41,309 nt of DNA from an uncultured Fusicatenibacter sp. (GCA_902493585.1 CABUPZ010000020.1:1-41309), one strand, 5' to 3'. Numbered from the stretch's first letter, positions 31,300-40,040 are shown. Notes: generated from the sequence alone by a model not told the origin. Translations and numbers: made by a program.

Positions 31300-31460
31300 T
31301 ATGGAATCCTCCGATCACAGTGTTCGTTTCTTATAGATGATCCTAAGTGACGTTCTCTACGCAGTGTATTTTGCAATATCTGTAAAAAAATCAACCCTTC
31401 CTATCTGTTTACATAATAGCAAACTTCATAATAATTGTCAAAACCGGCGGATAATAAAAA

Positions 31461-31575
31461 AATGGAAATAAAGCGTCGAAAATGAAAAAAATGGAAATAA
31501 AGCGTCGAAAATGAAAATAATGGAAATAAAACGGCAAAAATGGAAATAATCGAAATAAAACGGCAAAAATGGAAA
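31461..31575 (+). repeat. About four 29-bp AT-rich direct repeats
   Basis: Units of the type ATGGAAATAAAGCGTCGAAA start near 31462, 31491 and 31520, with a fourth degenerate copy (CGAAATAAAACGGCAAAAAT) near 31551. They end right at the -35 of the next promoter. Spacing is about three helical turns. They could be activator sites or replication iterons. No CRISPR: there are no unique spacers. Confidence 0.75.
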
Positions 31576-31604
31576 TGGACATACCGAAAAAAGGGTGGTA
31601 TGAT
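31576..31604 (+). promoter_or_regulatory. Promoter of the SipW-adhesin-sortase operon
   Basis: TGGACA (31576-31581), 17 bp, TATGAT (31599-31604), immediately after the direct repeats. Confidence 0.65.
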
Positions 31605-31672
31605 AAAATCACCAGAAGTGGATAGGAAATCAACTCGAAATTCATCTCTGGCGAAAAATGAAGCAAAGGGAG

Positions 31673-31717
31673 AAAACACCTTGTGTTCCGGATATGGTAC
31701 ATGAAGGTGTTTTTTTC
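31673..31717 (+). terminator. Attenuator-like terminator in the operon leader
   Basis: AACACCTT (31675-31682) pairs with AAGGTGTT (31704-31711) and runs into seven T. It lies between the promoter and the first gene, so read-through must be controlled or partial. Confidence 0.75.
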
Positions 31718-31775
31718 TGCCCTTTTTGAAAGGAGAGGATGCGTATGAGGGTCTGAACGGACCGCATGGAAAACC

Positions 31776-31792
31776 GTGTCAAAGTATGACAC
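31776..31792. repeat. Dispersed dyad 10
   Basis: GTGTCAAAGTATGACAC in the operon leader, 18 bp before the sipW-like GTG; its GTG opens a 12-codon frame whose TGA overlaps that start. Confidence 0.9.
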
Positions 31793-31810
31793 AGAAGTGA
31801 GGAGAAAAGA

Positions 31811-32320
31811 GTGAAAAGAAAAAAGAGAAGAGTCTGGAAAGCTGTGGGGTTGCTTGCGATCGCTGCGGCTTTTTTTATTTTAACCCGGGAGATAAAGCCT
31901 TACGTGGTCCTGTCTGGATCGATGGAGCCTGTGATTCCGGTCGGATCGGTGGTCCTTACCGATCAATCCCGGACGGCTGTATCGGCGGGAGACATTGCTG
32001 CTTTTTCGAAAAATGGCCAGACAGTGACACATCGCATCATCAAAGAGGCAGAAGGAGGATTTATCACAAAAGGGGATGCCAACCAGGAGGAAGATACAGG
32101 GGTAACGGCTCCGGAAAACATCATTGGTACGGTTGTGTTTTGCATTCCCTATCTTGGTTACGGGATTATGTGGCTGCAGGAATACAGGTACCTGGTGATC
32201 GGGGTGGCTGTACTTCTTCTCTTTCTGATCTTGCTTTTCTCGGGTGTCCAGGAATCTGAAAAAAACAAAGATTACAAACTGGAAAAGAAAGAAAATGAAA
32301 AAGGAGAAATAAAATTATGA
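31811..32320 (+). CDS. SipW-like (ER-type) signal peptidase I
   Basis: 169 aa from GTG 31811. Membrane helix at residues 9-25. Catalytic Ser37 in VLSGSMEPVIPVGS and His74 in TVTHRI give the Ser-His dyad of the S26B group (Bacillus SipW) instead of Ser-Lys. Second helix near 123-143, then a charged cytoplasmic tail. SipW releases TasA-type proteins, and three such proteins are encoded next. The GTG overlaps the TGA of a 12-codon frame that begins at the dyad at 31776. Confidence 0.9.
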   Translation: MKRKKRRVWKAVGLLAIAAAFFILTREIKPYVVLSGSMEPVIPVGSVVLTDQSRTAVSAGDIAAFSKNGQTVTHRIIKEAEGGFITKGDANQEEDTGVTAPENIIGTVVFCIPYLGYGIMWLQEYRYLVIGVAVLLLFLILLFSGVQESEKNKDYKLEKKENEKGEIKL

Positions 32321-33156
32321 AGAGAAAGAAAATCGCAGCATTCGTAGTTGCAGGAGCGTTATGTGCCGCATTGGCAGCCGGAAGTACCGTAGCATACCTT
32401 ACCGACAAAGAGGATCTGACCAACCAGTTTACCGTCGGAAAAGTGGACATTGAAGGAGAAGAGCCGAACTATACCCCGGATCCGGATGGGAAAACGAATG
32501 ATATCGTACCGACAGAGGAAATCGCGAAAGATCCGCAGATTGAAAATGTAGGAAAAAACGACGCGTATGTATACATGGATGTTTCGATTCCAATTGCGAA
32601 GGTTATCACGACAGATGCCGATGGAAACCGGCAGAATGGGGGCGTTGCAAAAGATACCGAACTGTTTACGATGAACAATGTTTCAAAAAAATGGACCCTG
32701 ATGTATTCCAGACGCGTTGACAATAACATGGTATATGTTTACAGCTATAATGAGATCCTTGCGCCGGGAAAAACAACCGATCCGCTGTTCACGTCCGTAA
32801 CCTTCGCGAATGTGGTGGAAGGACAGATTGACGAGGATCAGTTTGATGTACCTGTCAATTTCTACGCGATCCAGGCATTGAATACCGGGGACGGCACCAG
32901 CGTTCCGGAACAGGCAGCAGATGCATGGCAGAAATATGTGAACCAGAACGACGGACAGGCAGGTGATGTCGTTGTTCAGTCGGACGAAGGAATGACAGAG
33001 GAAGCTGGATCAGCCGATGAAGGAACAACAGAGGAAGCTGGACCGGCAGAGGAAGGAACGACAGAAGACCCGTCAGCAGGTGAGGAAACCGATACAGGAA
33101 ATGAGGCTGAACCAGAGGTGGATGAAGGCATCGAAGACGAGGCAGGACTGGCATAA
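32317..33156 (+). CDS. TasA/camelysin-like surface protein 1
   Basis: 279 aa, ATGA-coupled to sipW. SipW-type signal: MKRKKIAAFVVAGALCAALA, then STVAYLTDKEDLTNQFTVGK. The TasA-like beta domain has NAYVYMDV-like features (GKNDAYVYMDVSIPI). The last 70 residues are acidic repeats (DEGMTEEAGS, DEGTTEEAGP, EEGTTEDPS) without an anchor. It probably forms or coats surface fibres. Confidence 0.85.
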   Translation: MKRKKIAAFVVAGALCAALAAGSTVAYLTDKEDLTNQFTVGKVDIEGEEPNYTPDPDGKTNDIVPTEEIAKDPQIENVGKNDAYVYMDVSIPIAKVITTDADGNRQNGGVAKDTELFTMNNVSKKWTLMYSRRVDNNMVYVYSYNEILAPGKTTDPLFTSVTFANVVEGQIDEDQFDVPVNFYAIQALNTGDGTSVPEQAADAWQKYVNQNDGQAGDVVVQSDEGMTEEAGSADEGTTEEAGPAEEGTTEDPSAGEETDTGNEAEPEVDEGIEDEAGLA

Positions 33157-33177
33157 CCGGCGGATCAGTGATGATCG

Positions 33178-33196
33178 GATCCGGATGATCCGGATC
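33178..33196 (+). other. Intercistronic hairpin
   Basis: GATCCGGA-TGA-TCCGGATC, an 8-bp perfect stem with a 3-nt loop and no T run. It lies between two TasA-like genes and could set differential mRNA stability. Confidence 0.55.
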
Positions 33197-33218
33197 TGAC
33201 AGAAAGGTAGAAGACAGC

Positions 33219-33755
33219 ATGAAAAAAAAGAGAATCATGGCGGCTGCCGCAGGATTGCTCTGCGGCATGATCGCTGTAATCAGTGCTGTTTCCGGAACGG
33301 CGTCTGCGACGGCATACATGTCAGACCACGCGGATGTGAACAACCAGTTCGTGGTTGGAAATAATACAACAACCGTTGAAGAAGAATTCCCAACGCCGAC
33401 TCCTGTTTCTCCGGGAGAACACGTGGCAAAAAAGGTAAAGGTCACGAATCAGGGGAATGTACCATGTTATATCAGGGTAGCGTTGTCTTACAGTGAGGAT
33501 CTGATTGCGTTAGAAAATTTGGATACAGAGAACTGGGAAGCGGGAGAAGACGGGTATTATTATTATAAACATGTTGTAGAAGTGGGAAGCAGCACGACGA
33601 ACCTGTTTTCTGGCGTGACAGCCAAAGGGCAGGCGGAAGCGTCGGACATCAGGATCGACGTATACGAAGAATCGGTACAGACGACCGATGGATCGCAGCC
33701 TTACAAGGACTATAAAGAAGCCTGGGCGCATTATGGAGGAGGTGGGCAGACTTGA
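33219..33755 (+). CDS. TasA/camelysin-like surface protein 2
   Basis: 178 aa. Signal helix (AAAAGLLCGMIAVISAV), then the SipW-substrate signature ATAYMSDHADVNNQFVVGNN. The beta domain has KVKVTNQGNVPCYIRVALSY, typical of this family. Short and without a C-terminal anchor, so probably a minor or soluble subunit. Its TGA overlaps the TTG start of the next gene. Confidence 0.85.
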   Translation: MKKKRIMAAAAGLLCGMIAVISAVSGTASATAYMSDHADVNNQFVVGNNTTTVEEEFPTPTPVSPGEHVAKKVKVTNQGNVPCYIRVALSYSEDLIALENLDTENWEAGEDGYYYYKHVVEVGSSTTNLFSGVTAKGQAEASDIRIDVYEESVQTTDGSQPYKDYKEAWAHYGGGGQT

Positions 33756-34975
33756 AGAAAAAACGGATGATTGCCGCAGGTGTGCTCATGACTGCGTGCC
33801 TGGGAATCAGTGGGACGTATGCGTATTATCAGGATTCTGTTTCGGTGCAGAACCATATTTCAACCGGAGATATCAATATCGGAATTCAGGAATATCAGGA
33901 AATCAATGGAAAGGAAACGGAATATGATCTGGCAGAAAACAGGATTGTCCTTCCATCTGAGGTGGTATCCAAAATCCCGCGTATCACAAATTACGCAGAA
34001 ACTTGTTATGTACGGGCAAAGATAACGCATCATTCAAAACCCGTGTCAGAATCTGACACAGAGGAAAAAACCGAATATATCCTGTCAGATGAAAACATCA
34101 ATGGGATCTCCGGTCAGTGGATCCGGAAAGGGGAGTATTATTACTACACAGAACCGCTCGAAAAGGGAGCATCGGTTGATTTTTTTGAAGCGGTAACCAT
34201 ACCGGCGGAGTGGACGGAAGCTTCTTCCGGGACTTCACTGGGGCTTACGGTAACAGCGGAAGCCATTCAGGCGGCAAACTTTACCCCTGATTTTCAGTCA
34301 GAACAGCCCTGGGGCGACCAGGAAATTGAGATTTGCGTCCATGAAGAGGATAACGGCATTACCGAAGTGAGCCGGGAGTACCAGCAGATGACGGTGACCT
34401 ATGAAGGAGCGGCACGGAACCTGGTAGCAGTTCCGGAGGATTTCTTCCGGAATCTGGACAAAGCAATGCCGGGGGATCGCGTACAGGATACTTTTACGAT
34501 TTCCAATACGACAGACACGGAAGCAGAGTTTTTCTTCCGGACGGAAACTCCGGGAGGGCTAACCGAAGAAGAACTGGATCTGTTGAAGCAATTTCAGCTT
34601 ACGATTTCACAAAATGGATCTCCGATCTATTCCGGGGATCTGGAAGCAGCTTCGCTTAATAATAGGATCAGCCTTGGAACTTATCAGCCGGGAGAAACGG
34701 GCAATTTTGTATTTCAATTATCTCTTCCTGCAGAATTGAAAAATGCGTATGCGCAGAGAGAAACCTTTATTAACTGGATTTTTTCCGTGGAAGGCGCAGA
34801 AGAAATTGTGGATACACCAGACGGCCCGGCAATCGACCAGATGGCAGCACCCAAAACAGGATTGGAAAATCCCTATGTGGTTGTCCCACTGTTGCTGGCA
34901 GCGGCGGCCGGAACCAGTACCATACTGCTTAGCAGAAGGAAGGAGGGAAACTTGAATCATGAAATGGAACCATAG
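33752..34975 (+). CDS. TasA-like surface protein 3 with sortase-type tail
   Basis: 407 aa from TTG 33752 (GGAGGAGGTGGG upstream). Signal helix, then GTYAYYQDSVSVQNHISTGD, the SipW-substrate start. Two beta domains follow. The tail reads AAPKTGLENP, a hydrophobic helix (YVVVPLLLAAAAGTSTILL) and SRRKEG: an LPXTG-like sorting signal of the P-K-T-G type, so sortase B downstream may anchor it. A perfect 17-bp dyad at 34043 is read as KPVSESDTEE in a loop of the first domain. Confidence 0.85.
   Translation: MKKKRMIAAGVLMTACLGISGTYAYYQDSVSVQNHISTGDINIGIQEYQEINGKETEYDLAENRIVLPSEVVSKIPRITNYAETCYVRAKITHHSKPVSESDTEEKTEYILSDENINGISGQWIRKGEYYYYTEPLEKGASVDFFEAVTIPAEWTEASSGTSLGLTVTAEAIQAANFTPDFQSEQPWGDQEIEICVHEEDNGITEVSREYQQMTVTYEGAARNLVAVPEDFFRNLDKAMPGDRVQDTFTISNTTDTEAEFFFRTETPGGLTEEELDLLKQFQLTISQNGSPIYSGDLEAASLNNRISLGTYQPGETGNFVFQLSLPAELKNAYAQRETFINWIFSVEGAEEIVDTPDGPAIDQMAAPKTGLENPYVVVPLLLAAAAGTSTILLSRRKEGNLNHEMEP
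34043..34059. repeat. Dispersed dyad 11
   Basis: GTGTCAGAATCTGACAC, a perfect palindrome of 8 bp plus a centre base, inside the third TasA-like gene (VSESDTE). Confidence 0.92.
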
Positions 34976-37583
34976 GATTGGATCCTTTCTGGCTGCCTGT
35001 GTCCTGACAACCATCGCGGGCTTTGCTTCGGCAAAGCCTGCGGAGGCGGCAGCCGGATACGCGGATCTGTCAACGATGGGAAACGGACACGAAGTTACGT
35101 CAGATTATGTGGTGGATGGCGACTATAAGTTTGTCCCAACGGTAACCGACCAGACACAGATTGTGTTCAATGGAAATTGGGATAATACGTTCTGCAGGAA
35201 TTCGGAAGCAGATGTAAATTATATCAGCAGATTTTATCCGTATGCGGATACAAGGGGCTGGGGAAATACCAGAAGTGCGATCCTGACCAATGACAAGAAA
35301 GGGAATTTATCGGTTGACTTGAAAAATGTCGGGGAATACAATGGGGAAATCATCAATATGAAGGTTACCCTGACAGACTGGACCAATTTTACGAATTTGC
35401 CAAGCAGCGATTATGCCAATGTATTTATCACCATGGGCGGGGATACCAGGCTTCCGCAGATCAATATCATCTGTGCACAGAATATCTCCGTAAAATTTTC
35501 CTATTATAATAACCAGGGGCAGCCGGTTTCTTTGAAAGGACATTATACGCTGAATGACCTGGACTATAACCAAGGCTTTAAAATCTTAAGTTCAGGCGGT
35601 GATGTGTACTATACAAAGGAAGCAGCAGCCAGAATGGGATACGACGCTGCAACGCAGACCATCTGGGCGGATAGTTCTTCCACCGATCCCAATAATGAAG
35701 TTGGCTGGGTAACCTATACCTTTGAAGGTTCGGAAACGCAGCTACAGTTTTTTGTCGATGTTGTAAATCCAAAGTCCAAAGACTACCAGTATCAAAAATG
35801 GGACGTATCTAAATGGGAAAATCTTCCTAACAGTGCAAAAGGAAATTTACACTGGTACTATAAGGGGGCGAATCATACGAACGTGGATGAATCCACCTAT
35901 ACCGCATGGATCACCTCGGAGTTTGGCTATACGTCCGAAGCAGTTATGCGGTTTAGTCCGAAAGCCAATGTTATTGTGACAAAAGCAGATGCGGAAACAG
36001 GAGAAGTCCTGGCGGGAGCTACGTTTACGTGCTACGAGTGGACTGGCAGCGGATGGAAAGATATTGGGAATCTGGAATGGCAAAATGTTTATAAATATTA
36101 TTGGAAAACAGGGCTGGAACGCAACGGCACAAACCAGGGAAGGTTCAAAGTAGTTGAAACGAAAAACCCATCCGGTTATACGGGCAGCTGGGAAAAAGAA
36201 TTCACGATTACCGAGGAAGGTACGGTTACCTTGAAATATGATGCAACCAATACAAGAAAGAAAGGTACCATTACCATCCAGAAAACGGATGCGGAAAATG
36301 GGGCGGCGATTACTGGGGCAACCTTCCAGGTGATTGCCAAGAACAATATCACGACCGCCGGTGGCAAAGTGCTGGTGAAAGCAGGTACCGTGGTTGATAC
36401 GGTGACGGTAAACAACGGAACCGCTACGACAAAAGCGCTGGAACTCGGCAGTTATACCGTGAAAGAAACCGCAGCTGCGCCCGGATATGTCCTTACCGGG
36501 CAGAGCCAGGAGGTTATGCTGAGCGACAGCCAGACCGAGCGGACGGTCGATTATAAAAATACACCGAATAAGCTGGTGCTGCAGAAGGTCAGCAAAAACG
36601 ACGGCACCGTACTGGCGGGCGTGGAGTTCAAAATCTGGGCAAAAACCGAGTCCGAAAATTCGGCGGATACCTACAAAACAGACCAAAACGGAAGAATTAC
36701 CGTACAGCGGCTGGCACCGGGGACGTATTGTTACAAAGAAAGCAAAACTTTGGATGGATATCTTCTCGACAGCACCGTGCGTGAATTTGTGGTAAGTAAA
36801 GACGGAAAGGTCAATGGACAGGCATCCGTAACGCTGACGGTGGAAAATGACTATACGAAACTGGACCTTGCAAAGGTAGACGCATCCACCGGACAGTCAG
36901 TTGCCGGAGCGAAAATGGCATTGTACAAAGGGAACGAAAAAATCGCATCATGGACGTCCGGCAACTCTCCGCACCGGATCGAAAAACTTGCTCCGGGCGA
37001 ATATACGCTTGTAGAAGAAGCAGCGCCGAACGGATACCAGCTTGCGGAATCGATCACCTTTACTTTTGAACAGAAAGCAGAGGTACAGAGTGTTACCATG
37101 AAAGACCTGAGATATACCGACCTGACGGTGGTGAAGAAGATCAAAACCGATGAGATCACCTGGGCACATGGAAATCCTACGTTTATCTTCACAGTGGAGG
37201 GAACCGACCTTTTTGGCGTCCATCATAAATATCAGAAGTTTGTTGCATTTACGGAAGACTATGTAGAGAAGAATACGGACGGCCAGGGATATGTGGAGGC
37301 ATCGATTACCTTCAAAAACATACCGATGGGAAAGGATTATGCGGTAACCGAATTGCAGGTGCTGCGATACGGGCTGGTTGCCGTTACGGGAACCGATAAT
37401 GTAACCATCCAACAGCTGCAGGAACCGGAATATGGGCTTTCACCTTCTGAAATTTTTCACGTATCTGCAAACCTGGAGAAAAAACCTACAGGAACCAGCG
37501 TGACATTCGAAAACAAAAAATACCGTTGGGATGATTATTCTCACAACAACATCGTAGAAAACGTGATCCCGATGGAAAAATAA
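34959..37583 (+). CDS. CnaB-repeat adhesin
   Basis: 874 aa, overlapping the previous gene by 17 bp. Signal peptide at residues 1-31 (FASAKPAEAAA). An N-terminal adhesion-type domain of about 300 residues precedes four CnaB/SpaA-type domains that start VIVTKADAETGEVLAGATF, TITIQKTDAENGAAITGATF, LVLQKVSKNDGTVLAGVEF and LDLAKVDASTGQSVAGAKM. Each has a strand-1 Lys and a VVETK, VKETA, YKESK or LVEEA strand near its end, the residues for isopeptide bonds. A fifth, larger domain (VVKKIKTDEITW onward) ends the protein. No hydrophobic tail or sorting signal is seen, unusual for a pilin-type adhesin; it may be secreted or joined through an internal Lys. Confidence 0.88.
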   Translation: MKWNHRIGSFLAACVLTTIAGFASAKPAEAAAGYADLSTMGNGHEVTSDYVVDGDYKFVPTVTDQTQIVFNGNWDNTFCRNSEADVNYISRFYPYADTRGWGNTRSAILTNDKKGNLSVDLKNVGEYNGEIINMKVTLTDWTNFTNLPSSDYANVFITMGGDTRLPQINIICAQNISVKFSYYNNQGQPVSLKGHYTLNDLDYNQGFKILSSGGDVYYTKEAAARMGYDAATQTIWADSSSTDPNNEVGWVTYTFEGSETQLQFFVDVVNPKSKDYQYQKWDVSKWENLPNSAKGNLHWYYKGANHTNVDESTYTAWITSEFGYTSEAVMRFSPKANVIVTKADAETGEVLAGATFTCYEWTGSGWKDIGNLEWQNVYKYYWKTGLERNGTNQGRFKVVETKNPSGYTGSWEKEFTITEEGTVTLKYDATNTRKKGTITIQKTDAENGAAITGATFQVIAKNNITTAGGKVLVKAGTVVDTVTVNNGTATTKALELGSYTVKETAAAPGYVLTGQSQEVMLSDSQTERTVDYKNTPNKLVLQKVSKNDGTVLAGVEFKIWAKTESENSADTYKTDQNGRITVQRLAPGTYCYKESKTLDGYLLDSTVREFVVSKDGKVNGQASVTLTVENDYTKLDLAKVDASTGQSVAGAKMALYKGNEKIASWTSGNSPHRIEKLAPGEYTLVEEAAPNGYQLAESITFTFEQKAEVQSVTMKDLRYTDLTVVKKIKTDEITWAHGNPTFIFTVEGTDLFGVHHKYQKFVAFTEDYVEKNTDGQGYVEASITFKNIPMGKDYAVTELQVLRYGLVAVTGTDNVTIQQLQEPEYGLSPSEIFHVSANLEKKPTGTSVTFENKKYRWDDYSHNNIVENVIPMEK

Positions 37584-37585
37584 CC

Positions 37586-37602
37586 GTGTCAGACTTTGAC
37601 AC
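37586..37602. repeat. Dispersed dyad 12
   Basis: GTGTCAGACTTTGACAC, directly after the adhesin stop codon. Confidence 0.9.
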
Positions 37603-37630
37603 GGGACATGTGTTAAAGGAGTCAAATACC

Positions 37631-37683
37631 CCGCAGTAAGAAAAACCGTAGGAGTCTTTCAAAAAGATTTCTGCGGTTTTTTG
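37631..37683 (+). terminator. Terminator after the adhesin gene
   Basis: CCGCAG (37631-37636) pairs with CTGCGG (37671-37676), with further pairing inside, and six T follow. It separates the adhesin from sortase, which may then need read-through or its own promoter. Confidence 0.7.
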
Positions 37684-37688
37684 TTATG

Positions 37689-37705
37689 GTGTCAAAGTCT
37701 GATAC
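37689..37705. repeat. Dispersed dyad 13
   Basis: GTGTCAAAGTCTGATAC, one mismatch in the right arm, right after the adhesin terminator and before the sortase gene. Confidence 0.85.
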
Positions 37706-37757
37706 AGAAAAATATGTGCCGGGGCATCGGCCTTCGGCATGGTCAGGAGGTGGGAAA

Positions 37758-38552
37758 TTGAAAAAGGCGGGTATGTGTCTGGCTGTTGGAATGCTTTTGA
37801 TCGTCGGGTCTTTTTGGCTGCCGGAAGTATGGCAGAATTATCTGATCCGCCAGGAACAGGTCGATCTTATCAGCGGTTACCTGGAGGAACCGGAAGAGAA
37901 GGAGCCAAAGGAAAGTGTGTCAGATTCTGACACGGAAGATCCAAAAGGGAATTCCCCGATGTACAGGAACCTTGACTTTGAGGGGCTGCAGCAGATCAAT
38001 CCGGAGATCGTTGGATGGATTTATGTGCCTGGGACACAGATTGATTATCCGATCTGCCGCGGCTCAGACAATGATTATTATCTTACCCATAGTTTCCGGC
38101 GCAGCCGGAATGCATTGGGAGCGATTTTTGTTCCGGCGGAAACTTCCGAGAGTCTGACGGATGCGCATACCATTTTATATGGACACAACATGCGGTCAGG
38201 AAAAATGTTCGGCGAGCTATCCAATTATGCGGATCAGAGTTTCCGTGACCGCTATCCGTATGTCTATATTTATACTCCGGAGCAATCCTGCACATGTACC
38301 GTGTATGCCGCTTATCGGACACGATATGACAGCGCAGTATATACGATTGGTTATGAGACGGGAACAGAAGTTTTCCGGGAATGGATCCATGATACGGTAG
38401 GGCATGCCGCTTATGACTGCGGGATCGCGCCGACCGGGCAGGAACAGATTTTTACACTGTCCACCTGTGTAGATTCCGGATCGGCGAAAGACCGGTTGGT
38501 GGTCCAGTGTGTGGTAACAGATCATATTGCGGTAGGAGAGGGAGAGGAATGA
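37758..38552 (+). CDS. srtB: Class B sortase
   Basis: About 264 aa from TTG 37758, preferred because AGGAGGTG lies 7 bp ahead; the frame extends to ATG 37686, which reads the dyad as VSKSDTE. N-terminal membrane helix (CLAVGMLLIVGSFWL). Catalytic residues by position: His143 in LYGHNM, Cys237 in LSTCVD, Arg246 in DRLVV. The spaced NPEIVGWIYVPGTQIDYPI start and the long insert before the Cys are typical of class B. A second dyad (37917) is read as ESVSDSDTED in the linker between anchor and enzyme. Likely substrates are the next gene's product and the PKTG protein at 33752. Confidence 0.92.
   Translation: MKKAGMCLAVGMLLIVGSFWLPEVWQNYLIRQEQVDLISGYLEEPEEKEPKESVSDSDTEDPKGNSPMYRNLDFEGLQQINPEIVGWIYVPGTQIDYPICRGSDNDYYLTHSFRRSRNALGAIFVPAETSESLTDAHTILYGHNMRSGKMFGELSNYADQSFRDRYPYVYIYTPEQSCTCTVYAAYRTRYDSAVYTIGYETGTEVFREWIHDTVGHAAYDCGIAPTGQEQIFTLSTCVDSGSAKDRLVVQCVVTDHIAVGEGEE
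37917..37933. repeat. Dispersed dyad 14
   Basis: GTGTCAGATTCTGACAC inside the sortase gene, read as VSDSDTE in the membrane-to-enzyme linker. Confidence 0.9.
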
Positions 38553-38989
38553 AGAGAAGAATAGGACTGCTTGCTGCCGCATGTGTCTGTATCCTCTTGT
38601 CGACGGGAGCCTTTTACGCTGGCGAAGGCAGGGCAATTCCGCCCAAGCCGGTCAGGACAAATCAGGAGACGGATGCAGAAAAACAGACAAAACCACCGTC
38701 AGGGCAGGAAGAAGAGAAGAAAACAGAGACGCAGGATCCAAACCGTACGGATTCCACGTTTGATGATGAAACAGAAAAAAAGCAGCAGACAGAAACGGCA
38801 GAAACCGCGTCAAAACCAAATACAGGACAAGCAGATAAGAGAAGTGTGCAGCCGGTGCAGACCGGCGACAATACACCTGTCTTATTTTTTTGCCTTTTAT
38901 TTGCCTGCAGTGCAGGAATTTTGATAAAGAGAGGGATTTTGAATGGAAGAAACAAGAGAGATGGAACAGGAAATCCAGCAGGAAAGTGA
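38549..38989 (+). CDS. Small sortase-substrate surface protein
   Basis: 146 aa, ATGA-coupled to sortase B. Signal helix (RIGLLAAACVCILLSTGAF), then a Lys/Glu/Thr-rich unstructured stalk. The tail is PVQTGDNTP, a hydrophobic helix (VLFFCLLFACSAGIL) and IKRGILNGRNKR, a QTGD-type sorting signal of clostridia. It may be the wall anchor or base subunit for the adhesin fibre. Its end overlaps the next gene by 47 bp. Confidence 0.8.
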   Translation: MKRRIGLLAAACVCILLSTGAFYAGEGRAIPPKPVRTNQETDAEKQTKPPSGQEEEKKTETQDPNRTDSTFDDETEKKQQTETAETASKPNTGQADKRSVQPVQTGDNTPVLFFCLLFACSAGILIKRGILNGRNKRDGTGNPAGK

Positions 38990-40040
38990 TTCTTTTGATA
39001 CAGGGCTTTTGGAACGAATGAACAGAATCTATGAAGAACGGGAGCGTGAAAATCAAAAATTCTACGACCAAATCCGCAGCCGTGAAGAGGAGCTGGAACG
39101 GATCGGCACAACATTGGCAGTACAGAAAGAAGAACAGGAAAAAAAGGAAGCGCACCTGCAGGAATTTGAGCAGAGCCTGAAAGTGATCCAGGAACGCCTG
39201 GAACAGAGGACCGACCAGTTGAAACAGGAAGAAGAGGCCCTGGAACAGCTTACCGCAGAACAACGGGACCAGCTGGAAAAAGAGTATCAGAAATTGAAGC
39301 AAAGCAAGGCGAATGCGGAAATCAAGCAGCAGATCGAGATCAATGAACTGCGCAACCAGCGGATCGTCCTGGAACGGGAAAAAGGAGAGGTGCTGGCGAT
39401 GAAGCAGAAGCTTTCGTTTGGCGTACCGGGAGAAGAGGATACAAAAATCCAGAGGCTGGAAAGACAGCTGGCGGAAAGTGCCGCGCAGGTAGAACGGCTG
39501 CAAGGAGTGATTGAACAAAACGCACAGGAACGTTCCGGGAAGGAAAGCCATAACGCACAGGAAGCGGAAGAACAGCTTGAAACCCTGCGCAGGGAAAAAG
39601 AGGCACTGGAAGAAACGGTGGCACAGCTGCAGAAAGAAAAGGGAGAACAGCTCCGGAAAATTATCGACCTGAACAATGCCAGAAAAAAACAGGAGCCACT
39701 GGGTGCAGAACAGATGGAAGCCTATCTGAAGGAGCAAGGGGACTTTGACAACGTGTATATCCTCCATGCAGAAGACGGAGATATCGTTACCTCTATGCGG
39801 AACCGCATACATTTCCGGTTTGCGTTCAAGCCGCTTCCCTTTTTTGATTTGTGTGTCCAGCGGGAAGAAAACCATAAGTTAAAAGAAAGTATCTATGCTT
39901 TGAATGCCAGAAAACCGTATAAGTTCAGTTACGACGAAGCGCGCGGGGAAGCGGTTCTGACAGGATACTTTCTGCCGGAGACCAGCAGCAGTGATCTGTT
40001 ACACCTGGCTTTGGAAGCTGCAAATTGCATTGCAGAGTAG
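38943..40040 (+). CDS. Long coiled-coil protein
   Basis: 365 aa, cytoplasmic. Residues about 20-250 are an almost unbroken coiled coil rich in Glu, Gln and Lys (VQKEEQEKKEAHLQEFEQSL and similar). The last 100 residues form a small globular domain (NVYILHAEDGDIVTSMRNRI, FKPLPFFDL, EAVLTGYFLPE). No family recognised. Position between surface genes and putative transfer genes suggests a scaffold role. Confidence 0.75.
   Translation: MEETREMEQEIQQESDSFDTGLLERMNRIYEERERENQKFYDQIRSREEELERIGTTLAVQKEEQEKKEAHLQEFEQSLKVIQERLEQRTDQLKQEEEALEQLTAEQRDQLEKEYQKLKQSKANAEIKQQIEINELRNQRIVLEREKGEVLAMKQKLSFGVPGEEDTKIQRLERQLAESAAQVERLQGVIEQNAQERSGKESHNAQEAEEQLETLRREKEALEETVAQLQKEKGEQLRKIIDLNNARKKQEPLGAEQMEAYLKEQGDFDNVYILHAEDGDIVTSMRNRIHFRFAFKPLPFFDLCVQREENHKLKESIYALNARKPYKFSYDEARGEAVLTGYFLPETSSSDLLHLALEAANCIAE

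Noticed and set aside
31461..31575. Direct repeats as a CRISPR array
   Set aside because: The copies are adjacent with no unique spacers, and no cas genes are near.
38652..39875. 407-codon open frame on the minus strand
   Set aside because: It is antisense to the sortase substrate and coiled-coil genes; the Leu/Phe-rich product is the complement of Glu/Lys/Gln codons.
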